From Scilla litardierei (Eukaryota > Streptophyta > Magnoliopsida > Asparagales > Asparagaceae), in assembly GCA_030789695.1 (NCBI GenBank), contig CM061142.1, positions 601,967,659-602,031,658 of the forward strand: DNA of 64,000 nt. Direction: 5' to 3'. How positions within the stretch are numbered: the stretch's first letter is position 1; each line of letters starts with the position of its first letter. Below, one piece after another: positions 25,101 to 38,338 of this stretch. The notes beneath the pieces are model-generated. The model did no database searches. It was not told where the DNA came from and saw only the letters and a program-made list of their open reading frames with translations. The position numbers and the translations under genes were made by a program.

Positions 25101-28100
25101 TTACTAAACCAAGACACTAAGACTTGACCTAAAAAGTGACAAGTTCCATTTGTACGTTTACGATCAGATTTGTAACCAGCAAAATCTGCATCACTAAATG
25201 ATATTAGATAAAATGTGTTTGATTTGGGATAATATAGACCAAAATCAGAAGTATGCTTTATATACATAATTATCCTTTTTACTGCAGTTAAATATGACAT
25301 CTTAGGATCTGATTGATAAATAGCACACAAACATACATATGACATAATATCCGGTCTACTTGCTGTAAGATATAGTAAAGATCCGATCATATCTCGATAT
25401 AAGCGTTGATCAACACTTTCATTTATATCTTTGTCAAGAGATGATTATGTACCCATTGGAGTACGTTTTTTACAGAATTCTCTAAACCAGAGTATTTGAT
25501 GAGTTCTTTTGTATATTTACTTTGGTGAATAAATATATCTTCCTTCATTTGTTTAATTTGTAGTCCAAGGAAGTAGGTCAGTTCTCCCATGTGACTCATC
25601 TCGAGCTCATTCTGCATTTCCTTAGAAAATTCTTGACATAAAGAATCATTAGTAGATCCACATATTATATCAACATATATCTATATAATTATAACATTTC
25701 CTTATAATTATATCTGCATTTCCTTATAATTATAACATCAGAATCTACGTGTTTTGTAAATAAGGTGGAGTTTATCTTACCAATAGAATAACCAGATTTC
25801 AGACGAAAAGTTTTGAGTCTTTCATACCAAGCACGTGGTGCTTGCTTTAAACCATATAATGCTTTCTTTAACTTGAAAACATGATTTCCAAAGTTTCATG
25901 TTGAAATGTTGAAATCCAGGTGGTTGTTCTACGTAGACTTCTTCTTTGATAATACTAGTTAAGAAAGCGTTTTAACGTCCATATGATATAACTTAAAATC
26001 TTTATAGCAAGTAGAAACTATTAACATTCTAATAGATTCTAGACGTGCAACTGGTGCATATGTTTCATCGTAATCTATTCTTTCTTCCTGATTATATCCT
26101 TGGGCAACTAATCTAGTCTTATTTCTAACTACATGTCCTGATTCATCTAACTTATTTTTAAATACCCATTATATTCTTATAACAGGATGATCTGAATGTC
26201 TTGGAACTAATTCCCATACATTATTCCTTTTGAATTGATTAAGTTCTTCCTGCATTGCTATTATCCATGAACTATCTTTACATACTTCATTAGCATTCTT
26301 TGGTTTAATGGATGATATAAAGGCACAATATGTCATTTGTTTTATTTGTGATCTAGTTCTCATACCATGTGTACTATTTCCAATAATTAATTCATATGGA
26401 TGGTAGGGAACTTCTACAAATGTCTTAGGAAGACTTGTATTTTTTGAGGTTGTATCAGTAGAGGGATTAGTAGAATCATTATTATCATCATTGTCATCTA
26501 ATTTAATATTTTCTAGTGGATTAGATAAAGGTAATGATTCATCTTTCTTCTATAGGTGTGTTGAGTAAATTTCATCAATATGAAGTGATTCTTCAATACA
26601 TAAAGTTCTTTTATTATATTTCCTATAGGCTTTGCTACGTGTAGAATAACCTACAAATATACCTTCATTTGATTTAGAATCAAATTTATCTAGTGTATCT
26701 CTAGTGTTCAGTATAAAACATTTACATCCAACAACTCGAAAATACGATACACGTGGAATACGATCACAAAATAGTTCAAAACATGTTTTATTTAATATAG
26801 GTCTTACTAAAATTCTATTTAAAATATAACATGTAGTTGCATCAGTTTCTGACCAAAAATATTTTGGTAGGTTACTATCACATAACATAGTTCTAGCACA
26901 TTCTTGTAAAGGTTTATTTTTCTTTCAACCACACCATTTTGTGGTGCGGCTCTAGGAAAGGAGAAATTATGTGTTATACCATTATTATTACAAAATTTTG
27001 TAAATAATTCATTTTCAAATTCTCCTCTATGATCATTACGAATAATGATAATGTTCGAAGATTTTAATTTTTGAATTTTTCTATAAAATATTGTAAATTC
27101 TTCAAACACATCATTTTTATGTTTCAAGAATAAAATTCAAGTATATCTAGAATAATCATTTACAATAACAAATGTATATCCACTTTCATTTAAGGAGGCT
27201 ATTCTAGATGAACCAAACAAATCCTAGTGTAGGAGTTCAAGTGGTCGTTTAATTGAAATACCATCTTTTAATTTAAAGGATGATTTATGTATTTTTCTTT
27301 GTTGACATGCATCACAAAATTGTGTATGATTAAAAGATATATTTGGCGTATTTGAAACTAGTTTGTGTCTAGAAATACGTGCCAAATGTTTGAAATTAGT
27401 TTGTCCAAAACGTTTGTGCCAAATAGTGTATTATCTGTGGACATAAACAATGATTATATGAATTTATTTTCACGCATTATATATATAAATATAATTTTTA
27501 CGATTTACCTTGAAATAATATATTAGTCATATTAAGATCATATATAATGCATGCATTCTTTTCGAAACCTAGTTTAAAATATTTATCGCATAATTAAGAA
27601 ATAGATAAAAGATTATGTTTCAAACCGTCAACGAGGATCACGTTTTCGATGATTGGCGTATCTGGATTACCAACTGTTCCAATACCAATAACTTTAACTT
27701 TGTTGTCTCCAAAGGTAACCGTGCCACAATCTTTGAATTGAACGGTTGATAGAAGTTTGATGTTCCATGTCATGTGTTTGGAACATCCACTATCTAGGAT
27801 TCAGTTTTCTTTTATAGGTACATGAAAAATAAACAATGAATTATTGGTACACTTTTATTTTGGGTCCTTGTGATTAGTCCTTAGGAAGCCAAACCCAAGC
27901 AAAATTTGTCTTTTTCAAATAAATCTCCAAATGTATAATATCTTTCATAAAATTTGAAATATACAAATCCTTATCATATAAGCACAAGTCTTTAGGAATC
28001 CACATAGAATGTGGTGAATTTTCTAGATGTTACAAAGTTTGTCTTATTTGTATTAGAAATATTATTCTTTTGTAGCAAAGAATTTGAAGAAGCTATTTTC

Positions 28101-31100
28101 TTTGTATCCACAAATATATGCATCTTCTTTTTAGGATAAACAACATTTACAAATTCATTAAATTTGGGTGAATTTTGAGAACCCAAACCTTGATGATTTG
28201 TTGGATGTTGTACCTTAATTAACTCATCAAGATTGTCCTTTCCTTTATTAAATTTATTTATGTTTGAAGCCATTTCATTATATTTCTTTCTCAAAGATAC
28301 GATATTATCATCTAATTCTGAAATATGTGATATCATATTATGATTCTCAGATTTGAGAATCTCATTCTCTTGTATTAACTTAGTATTAGGAGAAGACAGT
28401 TTCTTACTCATTTTTAATTATGTCTAATGATTGTGATGAGATTAATTATTGATTAGTAATAAATTAATGCCTTATGTTGGGCATTAAGCTTTTTAAATCT
28501 TATAAATAACTCATTAAAAGCATCTAATAATTTCTCATTATCTAAATGACTTACATCATCATCATTTTGGGCCATAAAGCACATGCGGGTGTTCTCTTTA
28601 TTTGTTTGTTTATCATTTTCTTCTTCAACAAAGGATGAAAAATCCCAAGTGGTTGCTAGTGCATTCTTTTTCTTATCGAACTTCCTTTCCCTTTTGGATT
28701 TGTTGAAAGTTGGTTTTAGGAGTGAACAATCCTTTTTTATATGTCTCGGCATGTTGAAATTAAAACATAAAGAAGTATCAGTATTTTGTAGATTTCAAAT
28801 TTTTATATTTACATCGTAGAAACTTTTTGAAGTTTCTGGTGATTAATGCCACATTGTCGTCATCCTTATTTGAATCATCTTGTATCTGACGATGCATTGA
28901 AAGCAATCACTTTCTTCTTTGAGTCTGATTGTTTTTTGCGATCTTGAAGTTGTACTTCATATGCCATTAAGTTGCCAAAGAGGCTTTCAACAGTGAGATT
29001 TGACAAGTCATTGCTTCTTTTATTATTGTTTTCTTTTCCCATTCTGGTGTTAACGCATAAATGATCTTCTTGACTTATTCAGTTTGAGTATATACTTTAC
29101 CAAGAGCAATTAGAGAGTTTGTTATGTCGGTGAATCTAGGGATCATCTTTCCAATTGTCTCATTCTTATTCATCTTAAATAACTCAAAGCTATGAATAGG
29201 AACATAAATTTTAGTTTCCTTAATTTTACTAGTCCTTCGTGTGTTTTCTTGAGTTTATTCCAGATTTCATATGCTGATTTGGCTTGGGGGACTCGGTTGA
29301 ATTCATTCTTGTCCATGGTACAAAATAGTGCATTCATGGCCTTAGAGTTGTGAGTTGTAGCGGTTTTGTCAACTGTGGTCCATTGGGCGTATGGAATTGT
29401 AAGCTTCTTGTATTGAGTTTCCAAAATGTTTCAAAGTTCATAGTCGATGCTTTGAAGATAATGAGAGATATGTGTGCCCTTGTGACAATTTATCTTTATG
29501 TATATGTACAAACATATTGTTCAAAATAACAGTAAGCTGTTTGGTAAGAGTTTATTTAAGTAAATACTGTAGCATTCGTTAGAACTTAGGTAAAGCCCTG
29601 AGACATGATGCGAGATCAAACAAGTATCGAGATGAGGATCTCGATCTTGGAGAATTGCTTGACCGTTTGTAGCATTAGTCAAATCGTTCGTGGTCGTAGA
29701 AGTTTCGAGAAAAGGATATCGACACATCGGATAGACCATAGTATTTTTGTCTTCACCATGTATTGATGACGATGATCTCATGGTCGTTGGACTTGACGAA
29801 GTCGGAGACGAGACACATATGCTCATTAGAGAATGTGCTCACTGAACGACCCAACGAGAGTTATCACATGGGTAACATAAAGTCATCTGTCAATGATAAC
29901 TCTCAGTGCTGATTGACAAGTTGGTCCTTAGACTTGAGGCCATTAGATATCTAACCTAGATTCGAGGCAAGGCCTATTGAAAGGTCTTTGGTTGGGTGAC
30001 ACTTGAAGCATGCGAGGAGAGTAATGACCAAGAGAGAATTCGTCTCTTCAGTTTATAGGGAGTTAGTGTCGCATGTGTTAGTTCGGTCTTTAGGAAAAAC
30101 TTTGGCCAAAGTATGTTGGAAGAAGTCCAACATTATCGGACTGAAGACTGATGGAGACTAACCAGTTTCAAGCTATTAGGGTTGACAGTCGACCAAACCC
30201 TAAGCTTGGCTAAGCGACATAGTTTTGACGAAGTGACTAAAACATCGACATTCATCACGGACACAGTCAGTGTGATCCCGACAATAGTCATGTCAATGGG
30301 CTAATCACATAATGATGATACCGAAATATGGATGAAACCTGCAGCTCGTGGTCACTATAGTCTGGGGGTTTTGAGCCCCACCTGTAGTAGGATCAGGCTG
30401 TAGGGTCTCACATAGAGTGTGACTTTCGTCAAGTAATATGAAGTTTAAGGGAGATAATGCATATACAATGTATGAGAATTTATTACGTCGCAAATATTTT
30501 GCGATATAGCCTAAAGAATAATTAATGATGTGTGATTTAAATATGTCGCAAAAATGTTTGCGAGAATATTTTAAAACAAATGCATAGAACAAGCTCAATC
30601 AGGGGTCTAGGAATGTCACAGACCCATCCGTTTTGATCCAAACCCAACAAGATTGGAAGAGGACCAAAAAGAAAGAAAGAAAGCCAAAAGAAAGGACGAA
30701 AAAAGAAAAAAAAATTTTAAAAAAAGCACCCAAAAGGGGCGGGGCTAGCCCAACCCGCCCGCTTTGGGCGGGCGGGGCTAGCCGGCCAGCTCTAAGCAGG
30801 CCTGGGCTGGCCTGCCCTCCTAAAGCAGGCAGGGCCAGCCAGCCAGCTCTAAGCGGGCATGGGCTGGCCCGCCCTCCCAAAGTAGGCGGGCGCCCGACCC
30901 GCAACGGGCGGGCTAGCCCACCAGACCCGGGTGTGCCCGGTGGGGCCCACAGTGGGCCCCACGTTCTCTCTGTAGATCTGCGAAACACTGATTTTGGGTT
31001 GGTTTTTTGGTAGATTTTGAATGTTCGTTTGAGGGGTCAAACGAACTCGGAATTGAGCACCGTTTGTTCCTATGCGGTCATCGTTCAGTGCTCCTCGATT

Positions 31101-34100
31101 TGATATAAGATATCGTTTTTGGAGTTCAACGATGAGATAGAAATAATTCGTTAAAGTTTGGTCTTCATAGAAGGTAAACTTGTAATTAATTATTCCTTTT
31201 AATTAATTAGTCTTACATTGGTTATTTTGAGAATAGGAGGGTTACACTCACTATATAAATAGGGGCTAACTCCTCTCCTTGAAACTCGCACCAAGTCTTG
31301 GATCAAGGGAGCTCTCAAAAGTTAAGAGCACACCTATATCGAATAGGCTAAAATAATATTCACTCTTTCTCCCTTTTATTTCCTTGCTAATGCTCGGGCT
31401 TTATCAAAGCCACGAAGGAGTTCGGATTGAATCCGAATTTTCGACGGAGGATCCACTCAAGGTGAAACTTTCTGGAGCGCGTGGTTGACTCGGCGACGAA
31501 GGGGATTATTCGCCTCGGGACACGGTGCGGCTCAAGGGAAGCGGTTCAGCCCTAACGTGGGGCATTGGTTCGTGAGGATCGACGTTCTGCTAACATGTGG
31601 AACACAGGTATGTCCTTTATTTTTCATGTGTTTATAATTACAGTATTTTTGTATATCTATCTTTAGGGGTTAGTCAGACTCACCAAGAGATAGTAGAGAT
31701 TCTAGTTAGGGTTTGATTTCTTTAGGGCCATTCTTAAAATTGTTTTACCATGTTTTTCTGCTGCTTATTTCTTTTTGTCGTCTGCTGACTTAGGCTAGAC
31801 GTCGATTTTTGAGCCGTAAGGTCGTAGAAAAACCCAACGTTGGTATCAGAGCTAGGTCTACTTTGATTTATTAATTTTTGCAATTATTAAATGCATTGAA
31901 AGTTGCCTGTTTCTCCATGAGATGAAAAATAGGGGCTAACTTCTCTCCTTGAAACTCGCACCAAGTCTTGGATCAAGTGAGCTCTTAAAAGTTAAGAGCA
32001 CACCTAGATCGAATAGGCTAAAATAATATTCACTCTTTCTCCCTTTTATTTCCTTGCTCCTGCTCGGGCTCTAGCAAAGCCACGAAGGAGTTTGGATCGG
32101 ATCCGAGCTCTTGGCGGAGGATCCACTCAATGTGAAACTTTCTGGAGCACGTAGTTGACTTGGCGACAATGTGATTACTTGCCTTGGGACACAGTGCGGC
32201 TCAACGGAAGCGGTTCAGCCCCAACGTGGGGCATTAGTTCGTGAGGATCGACGTTCTGCTAACGTGCGAAACAAAGATATTTCCCTTTTTTCATGCGTTT
32301 ATAATTGCAGTAGTTTTGTAGATCTATCTTTAGGGGTTGGTCAGACCCACACCGGGATAGTAGAGATTCTGGCTATGGTTTGATTTCTTTAGGACCTTCC
32401 TTAAAATTGTTTAAAGATGTTTTTCTGCTGCTTATTTCTTTCTGTCGTCTGCCGACTTAGGCCAGACGTCAGGCCAGACGTCGATTTTTGAGCTGTAAGG
32501 TCGCATAAAACCTAACAGAAGATAGATCGTCATCCTCTTCTTCCAGTATGAATAGTTGGAACCATTGAACAATGGATGCATTGTAGTAGTGTCTTTTTGG
32601 AAATTGTGATGAAGACGTTATATTGTTCGTTGGATAGGTGTAGGCCATCTTAACCATGCTATGATACCAAATGTTGGATCTCTTGCCATACCAAATACAT
32701 CAGGGGGTGAATAGTGTATATCACAATGAAATTGCAAAAGTAAAAGTTACTAAAAATTGCAGTAGAAGTACAGAAGTAAATAATCACAATCCAGAGAATA
32801 AGCAAACACAAACACCGCGATGTATCCTGGTTCGGATCTTTGTGATCTTACGTCTAGTCCCTTACTCCCCATAGAGATTTTAAATACACTATTGCCACTT
32901 GCTCCCCGCAAGCAAACATACAAAGATACTAACACTCCCCGTGTTACATTTTGTATAATCTCTTCAACAAAAGATTCACCAAATAAAGAGAAAAAAATAA
33001 AGTATGAAACAATATCACCTTATAGCCTTGATAATGTAGGAATTGAATTGCAAGGAAGGTGATCTTAGAGATTGCAAGGAAGGTGATGTTATCTCTAAGG
33101 TTTCTTGATGTGAAAATGTAGTAGAAAACACTTGGAAATGGACATTCTATTAAGGCAAAATTTCTATAGTGTTTCCAATGAAAATCTGAAAATCATTCTC
33201 TTTTTAGAGTGAGAAAGACACTTTAATAATGAGAAAGAGAGAAGAATTTCGTGGGTAAAGACTGAGGATTTGGGGTCTATTTATAGGCCAAAGAGATCCC
33301 CAATAACAACTGCCTAAAACAGTTTGAAAAACTGAACCGTTTGTTCAAAAATTAGTCGACTAGGTGGTTTATTAGTCGACTAGTCCTAAAAATCTGAACG
33401 CTGGAAATGTAAATGGTCAAAAATCTAGCCGTGTGTGGAAGTTATAACTTATAACTGGTTATTAGTTGACTAGGAAGTTTGTTAGTCGACTAGGCAAACA
33501 TTTAAAAATATGACTGATGTGGTAGCTACCTATTAGTCGACCAGGTAGTTTGTTAGTCGACTAGGATCAACAGTGTGAAATTTTATGAAAACGTGATCCT
33601 GTCAACTAAGGAATAAGTCTAACCAAGAACTTATATTTTTCTGGAATTTTTGGTGTTTTAATTAGTCGACCAGCAAAAATATTTGTCGACTAATTTAGGC
33701 TATGAATTGGTCTTTTGAGAGAATTCTAAGAGGCTAAGATACATCATCATCAATGCTTTAACAATCTAAGTATAAGCAAGAAGAAACATAAAGATTACAT
33801 CATATTTTACAAGTTTCAAATATGCAGCTTTGAGACTTGCTTTTGATGCTTCTTGCAACGTATGTTGTCTTGATGATGTCTTATCTGAATATGCAATGTT
33901 TGAACTTTATAATCTGCATGTATGGAGTTAATATGCACACAAAAATATGTTTGTGTTTGTAACATAAAAATATTATGGAGGCAGAAAATCAAATCTTTAG
34001 TTTCCAACAACATGGCCAAACATACCATGTAATTCCTGATTTGAGAAATTTCATATGAACTATAGCTGATTGTCCCATCTACAGATTTTAAGTTTGGAGC

Positions 34101-37100
34101 GATTCTTGATCCCCCTCATCCGCCACCACCTCCCCTGTGGCGCTGAAAAATGATAATTAAAAAAATTATACTGACTGATTTCATGGAATTTGGGATGTCC
34201 ATGAGTAGTCAGTATTAGTTTTTGGGCAGCACTTATTCTTTATAAAATTTTATGTTTTCCCATCATATGACGAGGTGTTGTGTTCATTTCTTGTTGATTC
34301 TGAATGTGGATTATTCTAATTTGATAGTGACCTTTCATGAGCTTCATCCTAAGTTATTATGATTATTTGTTTCTGTAACTTATGGCAGAACAAGGCTGGT
34401 AGCTGTAGCCGCGCAGAAGTTCATTTCGGAGGTTGCAAGTGATGCTCTTCAGTATGTTCGACCTCATAAATTTATGACATTACCTCTTATCATTCTGAAA
34501 CTCTAAGCAGACATGTTCAGATTATATTTTCCTCGTACCTTATCTTATGAAGTGATTATTGTTCATCTACGATGGTTTATCTATGCTCCATATGCCTACA
34601 GTAAATTACACCAACATCAGTAAACTAACTGTCTGGCCCCACCCAAGCATGGTATTAGCCAATTCAGTGAAGCTAGCTTTCTAGCCCCACCCAGCCATGG
34701 TATTAACCAATTAAATGAGTTTTCTTTTCTGAAGTCTAGCCAATAGTTAATTTCAATCATCATTCTCTTTTGATAGCTTGTTTGCTTGTGTGTTGTGGTA
34801 TTCTTAGATGTTATTCTAATAATTTTGAATCAACGGAAAACAAACTACATATTTTTATGTTAGCAAATTTTCTACTATCTCACCTTACTTCTTACTTGTG
34901 CTATTGTTTCTACAAAAACGCCTAACTAATATTCTAGAGGTGGTGATGTATGGTGTGAAAGCTCCCAGTATTCTTCACCTGCACCTCCTGTGTGGACTGA
35001 TTGTCTGTCTTTGCATGCTTTCTTTGGAATTTTTTCCCTGGTGAGTGGGGGGGATTACCAGTGGAAAATCAATTGAAGCACTCAACTCTTACTCCTTTGA
35101 TGACCGACTTGTGGGAATCGATGGATTCCTAAAATTATATGGCATGATTAACAATGTACAAATGTGACTCATGTACATATCAAATAATAATAAAAGAGTA
35201 AGCATGAACATACCTTAATTTGATGAGAGAGAGAGAGATATATATATATATAGAATAATGAGTATCATACGCCATATGAGAGAGAGCCTCATATACCCTC
35301 TCACATAAAGCAACCAAGTATAAGACCACATGGGCTTGTACTTGGTTGTACTTGGTTGCTTTATGTGAGAGGGCATATATGACCCTCACTCATATGGTGT
35401 ATGATACCCATTACTCTTATATATATATACACTAGTCATACCCGTGCCCATTGGCACGGTTCATTTAAGATTTTCACCCGCGAAATCTTTGTTCCCAAAC
35501 ATTATTTACACAGTCAAATTTGTGCGAAACAGCAAATTCGACTTAGAACAATAAATTCGGCGAGGGCGCACTTGAGTCGGAACAACAAATTAGCGTAAAA
35601 AATTTAGCGGGCGCCTTCGGCGCGGGCGCCTTCGGCGCGGGCGCCTTCGGCGCGGGCGCCTTCGGCGCGGGCGCCTTCGGCGCGGGCGCCTTCGGCGCGG
35701 GCGCCTTCGGCGCGGGCGCCTTCGGCGCGGGCGCCTTCGGCGCGGGCGCCTTCGGCGCGGGCGCCTTCGGCGCGGGCGCCTTCGGCGCGGGCGCCTTCGG
35801 CGCGGGCGCCTTCGGCGCGGGCGCCTTCGGCGCGGGCGCCTTCGGCGCGGGCGCCTTCGGCGCGGGCGCCTTCGGCGCGGGCGCCTTCGGCGCGGGCGCC
35901 TTCGGCGCGGGCGCCTTCGGCGCGGGCGCCTTCGGCGCGGGCGCCTTCGGCGCGGGCGCCTTCGGCGCGGGCGCCTTCGGCGCGGGCGCCTTCGGCGCGG
36001 GCGCCTTCGGCGCGGGCGCCTTCGGCGCGGGCGCCTTCGGCGCGGGCGCCTTCGGCGCGGGCGCCTTCGGCGCGGGCGCCTTCGGCGCGGGCGCCTTCGG
36101 CGCGGGCGCCTTCGGCGCGGGCGCCTTCGGCGCGGGCGCCTTCGGCGCGGGCGCCTTCGGCGCGGGCGCCTTCGGCGCGGGCGCCTTCGGCGCGGGCGCC
36201 TTCGGCGCGGGCGCCTTCGGCGCGGGCGCCTTCGGCGCGGGCGCCTTCGGCGCGGGCGCCTTCGGCGCGGGCGCCTTCGGCGCGGGCGCCTTCGGCGCGG
36301 GCGCCTTCGGCGCGGGCGCCTTCGGCGCGGGCGCCTTCGGCGCGGGCGCCTTCGGCGCGGGCGCCTTCGGCGCGGGCGCCTTCGGCGCGGGCGCCTTCGG
36401 CGCGGGCGCCTTCGGCGCGGGCGCCTTCGGCGCGGGCGCCTTCGGCGCGGGCGCCTTCGGCGCGGGCGCCTTCGGCGCGGGCGCCTTCGGCGCGGGCGCC
36501 TTCGGCGCGGGCGCCTTCGGCGCGGGCGCCTTCGGCGCGGGCGCCTTCGGCGCGGGCGCCTTCGGCGCGGGCGCCTTCGGCGCGGGCGCCTTCGGCGCGG
36601 GCGCCTTCGGCGCGGGCGCCTTCGGCGCGGGCGCCTTCGGCGCGGGCGCCTTCGGCGCGGGCGCCTTCGGCGCGGGCGCCTTCGGCGCGGGCGCCTTCGG
36701 CGCGGGCGCCTTCGGCGCGGGCGCCTTCGGCGCGGGCGCCTTCGGCGCGGGCGCCTTCGGCGCGGGCGCCTTCGGCGCGAAGGGTGGAAGTGCATAAGTG
36801 TGTGTGTATGGTGTGTGGGTAAAAAGTGAAATAAGATGGTTTTTTAGCAAAAATGGGAAATTGGTGGTATTCTGCGCAAATGTAGTGATTGTGGAGGGTT
36901 TGAAAACAAAAGGAAAAAAATGGTGGGTTTTCCAAACACTCATCTCAACCCTTCTTTTACCAAGATTAAATCATATCCATTCTTCTATCAACCTCTTTAT
37001 ACATCAGCATGACATCAGCTTGTCCCAGTCAGCCCTATAATTCAAAAACCTTTGTATTTTAATATATAGATACATGTATATGTGTATATGTGTATATATA

Positions 37101-38275
37101 TACATATATATTCAAATGAGAACATTTCGCACCGTGCGAAAATGTTTTCAATTTTTTTTAATTTTTTTTTCAAAATTTTTTTTCACCTTCATTATATGTT
37201 GTTATACACCCCTCAAAAAAATAATCGTTGAGAAATAATGTCATTTGGCATTCGATCAAGGCATTTCATCAAATTTGCATGTTTTGAGACCGTTAAATTT
37301 ATAACGGGTGGATGTGTGCTCTAATTCCCAACGGGTTCACCCATTATTTTCCATGCGGTCTATAATTGTATGGATTAAACATCAAAAATTTTTTTGAAAA
37401 AAATTTCAAAAAAATAAAAAAAAGTTTTTGCACGGCTTTCGCACGTGTTTTTTCGCACCCGAAGATTGCCATATATATATATATACTAGTCATAACCCGT
37501 GCCCGCGGGCACGGTTCATTTAAGATTTTCCCCCGCGAAATCTTTGTTCCCAAACATTATTTACACAGTCAAATTTGTGCGGAACAAAAAATTCGACGTA
37601 GAACAATAAATTCGGCGATGGCGCTCTTGAGTCGGAACAATAAATTAGCGTAAAAAAATTTAGCGGGCGCCTTCGGCGCGCGGGCGCCTTCGGCGCGCGG
37701 GCGCCTTCGGCGCGCGGGCGCCTTCGGCGCGCGGGCGCCTTCGGCGCGCGGGCGCCTTCGGCGCGCGGGCGCCTTCGGCGCGCGGGCGCCTTCGGCGCGC
37801 GGGCGCCTTCGGCGCGCGGGCGCCTTCGGCGCGCGGGCGCCTTCGGCGCGCGGGCGCCTTCGGCGCGCGGGCGCCTTCGGCGCGCGGGCGCCTTCGGCGC
37901 GCGGGCGCCTTCGGCGCGCGGGCGCCTTCGGCGCGCGGGCGCCTTCGGCGCGCGGGCGCCTTCGGCGCGCGGGCGCCTTCGGCGCGCGGGGTAGAAGTGT
38001 ATAAGTGTGTGTGTATGGTGTGTGGGTAAAAAGTGAAATAAGAGGGTTTTTTAAGCAAAAAAGGAAAATATGTGGTATTCTGCGCAAATGTAGTGATTGT
38101 GAGGGGTTTGAAAACAAAAGGAAAAAAGTGGTGTGGTTTCCAAACACTCATCTCAACCCTTCTTTTACCAAGATTAAATCCTAGCCATTCTTCTATCAAC
38201 CTCTTTATACATCAGCATGACATCAGCTTGTCCCAGTCAGCCCTAAAATTCAAAAACCTCTGTGTTTTAATATAT

Positions 38276-38338
<63 letters not shown>

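Larger units (their letters stand above)
27992..32655 (-). pseudogene. Element B gag, split by LTR element H
   Basis: The N-terminal part lies at 32655-32518 and the rest at 29453-27992. The frame continues from one to the other when element H and one target copy are removed, although a nonsense codon follows shortly after the junction. The capsid part has [20 protein letters not shown] and [17 protein letters not shown]. The zinc knuckle (about 28775-28730) reads [14 protein letters not shown]: the second cysteine is Phe. A coiled-coil-like tail (28411-27992) has [20 protein letters not shown] and [12 protein letters not shown]. Confidence 0.82.
20584..34009 (-). mobile_element. Complete Copia element B (SIRE-like) with extra ORF, in TAF10 intron 2
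   Basis: LTRs at 20584-21906 and 32672-34009 (TGTTGGAAAC to GATCCAACA on the minus strand) bound a 13.4-kb unit flanked by the 5-bp duplication ACATG (20579-20583 and 34010-34014). Order on the minus strand: LTR, primer site, gag, protease, integrase, RT-RNase H, a further same-strand ORF, polypurine tract (AAAAAGAGCGAGA beside 21907), LTR. The extra ORF after pol is a trait of SIRE-type elements. All genes carry stops or frameshifts. Two younger insertions, a Helitron (23407-23725) and LTR element H (29459-32517), interrupt it. Removing them leaves about 10 kb, a usual size for this lineage. Confidence 0.92.

Noticed and set aside
30599..31013. Open frames on both strands over the GC-rich block
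   Set aside because: Stop-poor GC-rich tandem repeat in the LTR of element H; no conserved motif in either strand.
35543..36943. Long minus-strand frames of APKAP, RRRRP and AEGAR repeats (up to 466 codons)
   Set aside because: They are translations of the 15-bp minisatellite; all six frames stay open because the unit is a multiple of three without stop codons. No protein features.
35611..37989. CRISPR-like regular repeats
   Set aside because: Units are directly adjacent without spacers, in a plant intron; this is a minisatellite.
37569..38199. Minus-strand frames over the 17-bp minisatellite
   Set aside because: Same artefact: a stop-free repeat inside Helitron 2.
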